A DNA stretch of 64,000 nucleotides from Candidatus Brevundimonas phytovorans. GTDB taxonomy: Bacteria; Pseudomonadota; Alphaproteobacteria; Caulobacterales; Caulobacteraceae. Below the pieces are notes generated by a model. The model had not been told where the DNA came from. It worked only from the letters and a program-made list of their open reading frames with translations, and ran no database searches. The stretch's first letter is position 1. Every line of letters starts with the position of its first letter. This document shows, in pieces, positions 59,359 through 64,000 of the stretch. Both the position numbers and the translations under genes were made by a program. The stretch is taken from NCBI GenBank assembly GCA_029203145.1, contig CP119309.1, forward strand, positions 498,501 to 562,500, in the 5' to 3' direction.

Positions 59359-59865
59359 ATGGCCCGTTCTTCCTCCCTCCTGATCGCCCTGGCCGCCGCC
59401 GCCCTGTCCGGGTGCGCTGCGGGGCCGCGCATTGACGTCACCCCGCCTGCGGCGTTCCAGCCCGGCGCGGCGACCTATCGGCTGGCGGTCCCCGACGCCG
59501 GAGCGCCGGATGTCACCGCCGCGACGGCCGCCGTGCGTCGCCAACTTCAGGCAAGGGGCTGGCGTGAGGGCGACAAGAGCGCCGACTGGCTGATCGAGAT
59601 CGCCTATGGCGTTCGGCCCCAGCGCACCGGCGCCTTTACCGACGACGCGGCGCGTCAAGGCGAATGGACGGCGTCGCCGGTCCTGCCGCAATGGTGGGCC
59701 GCGAACCGTAAAACCCATGTCCTCAGCCTGACCCTGAACGGGCCGGGGGCGGCTCCGACCGTCTATGAGGCCAGCACCAGGACGGTGGTCGGCGACCGCA
59801 AGCAGGACGCCGCGCTGGAAGCCCTGGCCGCGGCCGTGGTGGCGGAACTGCCCGAAGCCCAGTGA
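59359..59865 (+). CDS. DUF4136-like lipoprotein
   Basis: A 168-residue lipoprotein: 'MARSSSLLIALAAAALSGCA' with anchor Cys19. The mature part resembles DUF4136: 'ATYRLAVPDAGAPDVTAATA', 'VRRQLQARGWREGDKSADWL' and 'HVLSLTLNGPGAAPTVYEAS', ending in an amphipathic helix. The family has no known role. It lies 51 bases after the amidohydrolase and may be cotranscribed. Its stop is four bases from the end of the convergent histidine kinase gene. Confidence 0.7.
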   Translation: MARSSSLLIALAAAALSGCAAGPRIDVTPPAAFQPGAATYRLAVPDAGAPDVTAATAAVRRQLQARGWREGDKSADWLIEIAYGVRPQRTGAFTDDAARQGEWTASPVLPQWWAANRKTHVLSLTLNGPGAAPTVYEASTRTVVGDRKQDAALEALAAAVVAELPEAQ

Positions 59866-59869
59866 CGGC

Positions 59870-62167
59870 TTACGCCTCGCCGGCCTCGATCACGCGGGGC
59901 AGGGTCAGGACGAAGGTGGCGCCCACCCCGGCCTCATAGACGACCTGACCGCCGTGACGCCGGGCTACGGTGCGCACGAAGGCCAGCCCCAGACCCGAAC
60001 CGCGCGCATCGGCGTCGCCGTGGCCAAAGGGCTGGAACAGGCGGCGCTCGGCTTCTTCGGACAGGCCGGGCCCCTGATCACGGATGCGCAGGGCCCAGAC
60101 CGGACGCCCCGCCTCTTCGGCGCTGGTCAGGGTGCAGGCGATCACGCCGCCGGCCGGGCCGTATTTCAGGGCGTTGTCGAGCAGGTTGGTCAGCAGTCGC
60201 CGCAGCAGGGCCGGGTCGCCCTGAACCAGATGCTCGTCTTCGCCATCCGGCGTCTGGATGACCACGCCCTTGGCCGAGGCCTGGGGCCACAGGGTGTCGG
60301 CGGCGTCCATCAGCACCTGGCCCAGATCGAGGATCAGGCTGCGATAGGGCTGGGACTCGGCGCGGGCCAGCTGAACATAGCCCTCGGCCAGATCCAGCGT
60401 CTGGCGGGCATAGTCGCCGATGCGGCGCTCGAAGGCGGGATCGGCCCGGTCCTGCCGGCCGTCCAGCAGGGTCAGGATCGACACCTGCGGCGCTCGCATG
60501 TCGTGGCTGAGCAGTTGCAGCGCCTGCTCGCGCTGACGCTCGGCGACGCGGAAGCCGGTCATGTCGGCGAAGCGGACGATATGGCCCACGGGGCGGCCTT
60601 CGGCGTTGGTCAGGGGCGCGGCCGCCACCTTCAGCACCTGACCCTCGGGGGCCAGGATGTCGCCGAGGTCAGGCGCCTCGTCCGCGACGAAGCGCCGCCA
60701 GGCGGGCTCGCCCAGGGTCAGGAAGAGATCGGCCAGATGAGCATCCGGGCCGAGGTCGGCGCCGAACAGGGCGTGGGCCCGATCATTGGCCACCAGCACG
60801 CGGCCATCGGGCGCAGCGACGACGGTGGCGTCGGGCAGGCTGCGCAGGGCGTCGGCGATGAAGCGATCCAGATCGCGCAGTTGCTTCAGGGCCGCGCGCA
60901 GGGTGTCCACCTGCTTGGCGACGACGTCGCCGTGACGCGGCGCGATGGCGACGGAGGTCAGTCCGGCGATGGGGACGGGCGCGGCCTCGCGCTGGAAGGT
61001 CTCGACCTCGCTCTGCATATAGGCCGAGGCGGCGGCCAGACGGCGCCAGCTCCACAAGGGATAGGCCAGGGCCAGACCCGCGACGGCGGCGGCGGGCGGG
61101 AACCATAGTCCTGACGTCAGGAAGGCGACGGCCGTCAGCACCAGGGTCAGCACGATCAGGCCCGCGCCCAGCACCATGTTGGCCGAGGGCCGCAGCGTCA
61201 GAAAGCCGCCGATCAGCAGGGCCAGAGGCAACAGCGACAGCGCCAGCACCCAGGGCGGGCTGACCGTGCGCGGCCCGCCGCCCTCGATCAGGGTCTGCAA
61301 GAGGGCCGCCTGGATCTCGACGCCGGGGCTCAGTTCGCCGTGCGGCGCCGCAGGCGTGGCGTAGCGATCGCCCATGCCCGGCGCGGTGGCGCCGACCAGA
61401 ACCAGCTTGTCCTTCAGGAAATCGGCGGGAACCTCGCCGTTCAGCACGTCGACGAAGGACAGGGTGCGGAACCTTCCCGGCGGGCCGCGATAGGCGATGG
61501 CTTCAGGCGCGGCGGCGATCAGGGCTTCGCCGCTGCTCGGATCGGCGCGGGGAGGAGCCGCGACGGCCCTCGCGGTTTCGGCCAGGGGCAGGATCAACTG
61601 CGGCCAGGTCTGATCGCCCGCCTGCATGTAGAGCGGAGCGCGCCGGATCACCCCGTCTCCGTCGACGATCATGTTGACGTGGCCCAGGCCGGCGGCGGCC
61701 TTGGCCAGGTCGGGGGCGGGGGCGCTGACCTGCCAGGCGGCGCCGTTCTGGCCCGGAGCATCGACCAGCAGCGGCAGGTGAACGTCGCCGGCGCGGGTCA
61801 GGGCATCGGCCAGGGCGACGTCGTCGGCGGCGGCGGCGGGCTCGGTGAACAGGACATCATAGGCCACGGCGCGAGGCCGGGCCTGGCTCAATCGCTCGAT
61901 CAGGGCGGCGTGAAGGGTGCGCGGCCAGGGCCAGCGGCCCAGTTCGCTCAGGCTGCGGTCGTCGATGGCGATGATGACGATGGAGGGATCGGCGGGGCCG
62001 TCCTGAAGCCGGATCAGGCCGTCATAGACCAGGTTGTCGGCGCGGTCGGCGACGGGGGTGAGGGCCAGCCAGCCGACCAGCAGGGCCGTAACCGCCGCCA
62101 CCAGCCCCCATTCGATCAGGGCGCGCCGGCCTGTCAGGCCAGCCCCCCGCCAGCCCCGCCCGCGCAT
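59870..62167 (-). CDS. CHASE2-domain sensor histidine kinase
   Basis: A 765-residue membrane kinase. One N-terminal span (about 18-37) is followed by a periplasmic CHASE2 domain (about 45-310: 'VYDGLIRLQDGPADPSIVII', 'ELGRWPWPRTLHAALIERL', 'VLVGATAPGMGDRYATP'), then three spans, a PAS-like region (about 450-540), a HisKA segment with phosphoacceptor His in 'QLLSHDMRAPQVSIL', and a HATPase domain ('LLTNLLDNALKYGPAG', 'IRDQGPGLSEEAE', 'GSGLGLAFVRTVARRHGG'). It is three bases upstream-linked to a FecR/LysM gene and near an OmpR-type regulator, all on the minus strand, so the three likely form a signalling unit. Confidence 0.92.
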   Translation of the reverse strand: MRGRGWRGAGLTGRRALIEWGLVAAVTALLVGWLALTPVADRADNLVYDGLIRLQDGPADPSIVIIAIDDRSLSELGRWPWPRTLHAALIERLSQARPRAVAYDVLFTEPAAAADDVALADALTRAGDVHLPLLVDAPGQNGAAWQVSAPAPDLAKAAAGLGHVNMIVDGDGVIRRAPLYMQAGDQTWPQLILPLAETARAVAAPPRADPSSGEALIAAAPEAIAYRGPPGRFRTLSFVDVLNGEVPADFLKDKLVLVGATAPGMGDRYATPAAPHGELSPGVEIQAALLQTLIEGGGPRTVSPPWVLALSLLPLALLIGGFLTLRPSANMVLGAGLIVLTLVLTAVAFLTSGLWFPPAAAVAGLALAYPLWSWRRLAAASAYMQSEVETFQREAAPVPIAGLTSVAIAPRHGDVVAKQVDTLRAALKQLRDLDRFIADALRSLPDATVVAAPDGRVLVANDRAHALFGADLGPDAHLADLFLTLGEPAWRRFVADEAPDLGDILAPEGQVLKVAAAPLTNAEGRPVGHIVRFADMTGFRVAERQREQALQLLSHDMRAPQVSILTLLDGRQDRADPAFERRIGDYARQTLDLAEGYVQLARAESQPYRSLILDLGQVLMDAADTLWPQASAKGVVIQTPDGEDEHLVQGDPALLRRLLTNLLDNALKYGPAGGVIACTLTSAEEAGRPVWALRIRDQGPGLSEEAERRLFQPFGHGDADARGSGLGLAFVRTVARRHGGQVVYEAGVGATFVLTLPRVIEAGEA

Positions 62168-62170
62168 CGA

Positions 62171-63541
62171 TCAGCGTCCGATGCGCAGTTGCTGCGGCTC
62201 GGACCAGACCTGAAGCAGTCGGCCAAAGCGGTGACGCGATCCCTGCACCCGCCAGGTATAGACGCCGGGCGGCAGGTCGCTGAGGGTGAAGGCCTGTTCG
62301 GCCACGCCCGGCTGATCGACCAGGGGCGGCCCCTCGGCCCGGCCCTCGGCGTCTTCACGCGACAGCTGGAAGCGGAAGTTGGCCTCGCCCTCGCCCTCGG
62401 CCTCCCAGCGGAAGCGATAGAAGCGGCGGTTGTCGCGGGTCTCGCTGCCCCAGGCCAGGCCGCCGACGCCGTTGCGGGCGCGGATGAAGCTGTAGGTGGT
62501 GCTACGCCCCTCCATCCCCTCCGACGACAGGGCGCTGAGGCGCAGGAAGTAGGCGCCGTCGGCCAGTTCCGCGTAGGTCAGGCGCGGCTGCTCCGGGACG
62601 CTGTCGGTCTCGGCGAAGGCGTCGATCATGCCCGCGTCGGTGGCCAGACGCCCGCGATAGGCGGCGGCGCCGCTCAGGGGCGTCAGGGCGAAGTTCACGA
62701 CCGGGCCGGACTGGACCTCGTCGGGCTGCGCCAGGGCAGGAGCGGGCAGCAGGGGGACCAGACGCGTGTCGGTCAGACTTGTCGCCACGCCCTGATCGGC
62801 GACAGCCACGGCCTCGCTCAGGCCGTCGCCGGAATCCACCGCGACCACGCCTTCGATGACCTCGGTGGCCGAGCGATCGGTATCGTCGTTGAAGGCGACG
62901 CGGAAGTCGGTTCCGCGGACGGCGGAGACGGAGACAGGGGTGCGAACCACGAAGCGCCCGGGGCGACGACGCGGGGTGACGCGCGACTCTGCGCGCCCGG
63001 CCTCGACGGTCATGGCGTGATCCACGGCGCCGTTCAGGGCGTAGCGGCGCAGACGGGTCAGGCGAACCCGGCTGTTGGACGGCACGACCACATGGCTGCC
63101 GTCCGACAGGGCCAGTCGGACGAAGGCGTTGGCGCCGGTGGTCAGGACGGCGTCCTCCGACACCGACTGGCCCTGCACCGGCGGGGCGACACGCCGGCCT
63201 TCGCTCAGAGTGACGGCGCCGCGGAAGCTGGCGATTCGGGCCTGATCGGGATCGGCGCGCAGCAGGGAGACCGGGATCGCCAGGGTGCGGCCGATGGGCA
63301 GGCGACGGGGATTGGCCACGCGGTTTTCACGCTGAACCCGGCGATAGTCCGAGGGCTGATTGAGAAAGGCGGCGGCCAGGTCGATCAGGGTGTCGCCGGG
63401 CCGGACCACATAGTCGAGCGTCTCGACGGGCGCCACGGCGGTCGCCGCTGCTCCGGGCGCGGTTCGGGTCTGGGCGAAGCCGGGAGAAGCCGTGACCAGC
63501 GCCGCCGCCAGGCCGGCGATGATCGCTCGGTTTCGGTTCAT
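62171..63541 (-). CDS. LysM and FecR domain-containing exported protein
   Basis: A 456-residue protein with a signal peptide ('MNRNRAIIAGLAAALVTASP'), a LysM peptidoglycan-binding motif (about 43-90: 'YVVRPGDTLIDLAAAF', 'NPRRLPIGRTLAIPV'), a FecR-type domain (about 105-240: 'LTTGANAFVRLALSDGSHVV', 'RTPVSVSAVRGTDFRVAFND') and a fibronectin-like or beta-rich C-terminal region ending in a 'YTWRVQGSRH' strand. FecR domains usually pass signals to regulators across the membrane; here the adjacent CHASE2 kinase is the obvious partner. The gap to the kinase gene is three bases. Confidence 0.88.
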   Translation of the reverse strand: MNRNRAIIAGLAAALVTASPGFAQTRTAPGAAATAVAPVETLDYVVRPGDTLIDLAAAFLNQPSDYRRVQRENRVANPRRLPIGRTLAIPVSLLRADPDQARIASFRGAVTLSEGRRVAPPVQGQSVSEDAVLTTGANAFVRLALSDGSHVVVPSNSRVRLTRLRRYALNGAVDHAMTVEAGRAESRVTPRRRPGRFVVRTPVSVSAVRGTDFRVAFNDDTDRSATEVIEGVVAVDSGDGLSEAVAVADQGVATSLTDTRLVPLLPAPALAQPDEVQSGPVVNFALTPLSGAAAYRGRLATDAGMIDAFAETDSVPEQPRLTYAELADGAYFLRLSALSSEGMEGRSTTYSFIRARNGVGGLAWGSETRDNRRFYRFRWEAEGEGEANFRFQLSREDAEGRAEGPPLVDQPGVAEQAFTLSDLPPGVYTWRVQGSRHRFGRLLQVWSEPQQLRIGR

Positions 63542-63552
63542 GTCTTCGCCTC

Positions 63553-64000
63553 TTATGCGTCCTGGGCCTGCACGTCGCCTGAGAGGGCCTCAAGGGCGTC
63601 AACGCGTTCCAGGCGATAACCGTAGCTGTAAATGGGCGTCAGGCGGAAGCCTTGTTCGGGCCGCAACTCAAGCTTGGTGCGGATGCGCGAGATGTGCATG
63701 TCCAGCGATCGGCTGTTGAGGTTGGGTTCGTTGCCCCAGACGGTCTCGAGGATATAGGTCCGCGACAGGGCGCGGTGCAGGTTGCGGAACAGCAGTTGCG
63801 CCAGGGCGTATTCCTTGGCCGTCAGAACCACGGTCTTGCCGTTGCGCGTCACGCTGCTGGCCGAGTCGTGGAAGACCGTGTCGCCATGAACCTCGGCGCC
63901 GGGGGTCGAAGGCTGGGCGTAGGCGCGGCGCATCAGGGCGTTGATGCGCGCCTCCAGCACGGCGGGGGACAGGGGTTTGGGCAGGTAGTCGTCTGCGCCG
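63553..64000 (-). CDS. OmpR/PhoB-type response regulator, C-terminal part (partial)
   Basis: The visible 149 codons run off the window edge, so the start of the gene is missing. The end of the receiver domain is seen as 'GADDYLPKPLSPAVLEARI' with the conserved Lys-Pro, followed by a winged-helix DNA-binding domain: 'GKTVVLTAKEYALAQLLFRN', 'LSRTYILETVWGNEPNLNSR', 'SLDMHISRIRTKLEL' and 'LTPIYSYGYRLERV'. It is the likely partner of the CHASE2 kinase encoded downstream on the same strand, with the FecR/LysM gene 11 bases away between them. Confidence 0.9.
   Translation of the reverse strand, partial: GADDYLPKPLSPAVLEARINALMRRAYAQPSTPGAEVHGDTVFHDSASSVTRNGKTVVLTAKEYALAQLLFRNLHRALSRTYILETVWGNEPNLNSRSLDMHISRIRTKLELRPEQGFRLTPIYSYGYRLERVDALEALSGDVQAQDA

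Noticed and set aside
61340..63619. 759-codon plus-strand frame opposite the CHASE2 and FecR genes
   Set aside because: It spans two well-supported minus-strand genes and their junction, and its sequence is low-complexity G/Q/A-rich, which marks it as a shadow frame.

Overview
This window is a contiguous piece of a high-GC alphaproteobacterial chromosome. The gene content points to the order Caulobacterales and most resembles Brevundimonas: a TipF-like degenerate EAL protein, a split F0-only ATP synthase operon with a b' subunit, DUF2093 and DUF3035 proteins, GCTANAWC-type promoters, and palindromic intergenic repeats. That placement is inferred from gene content and style; no 16S gene is present. 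The window is dense, ordinary core genome with little accessory DNA. I found no tRNA or rRNA genes, insertion sequences, prophage or CRISPR arrays.

Layout. 1-4.8 kb: the 5' part of a SulP transporter, dusA, a TauE/SafE permease and a chemotaxis receptor. 4.8-13.8 kb: an aspartate-family amino-acid block. metX-metB run leftward behind a SAM-I-type riboswitch. A short aspartokinase-homoserine dehydrogenase fusion and thrB run rightward behind a threonine-rich leader peptide and attenuator. thrC lies further right on the minus strand, with an orphan trypsin-like protease and a DUF5996 gene in between. 13.9-17.6 kb: envelope and hypothetical genes (a bilobal retropepsin-like protease, DUF418, a YpfJ zinc metallopeptidase). 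17.6-22.9 kb: erpA and dgt, then SPOR-nagZ-scpA-scpB. 23-25.8 kb: the F0 operon atpI-B-E-F'-F. 27-32 kb: the glycine cleavage operon gcvT-H-PA-PB behind a tandem glycine riboswitch, with fbp divergent. 33-42 kb: adenine deaminase, argS, ispH, a PaaI thioesterase, DUF3035 lipoprotein, lspA, a HAD phosphatase, MaoC and ribF. 42-49 kb: carboxynorspermidine dehydrogenase and decarboxylase, a DUF3828 lipoprotein and ileS. 49-57 kb: a 2OG-Fe(II) oxygenase, tipF-like, SDR, lpxL-like, a response regulator, DUF2093, xseA, a 59-residue membrane protein and purD. 57-64 kb: an L,D-transpeptidase, an amidohydrolase, a lipoprotein, and a CHASE2 kinase, FecR/LysM protein and OmpR-type regulator cassette.

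The best regulatory story is the gap between metX and the homoserine dehydrogenase fusion (7028-7678). Two different RNA devices sit back to back there, one on each strand: a SAM-sensing aptamer for the methionine branch and a ribosome-mediated attenuator for the threonine branch, so both fates of homoserine are controlled from one intergenic region. Two families of palindromic repeats are scattered between genes. One copy sits inside the gcv operon, and a separate short in-frame repeat extends the N-terminus of the lpxL-like acyltransferase. I did not find a clearly new multi-gene system. The strongest candidates for follow-up are the attenuator with its ACT-less fusion enzyme, the SAM-I aptamer in an alphaproteobacterium, and the CHASE2-FecR cassette.
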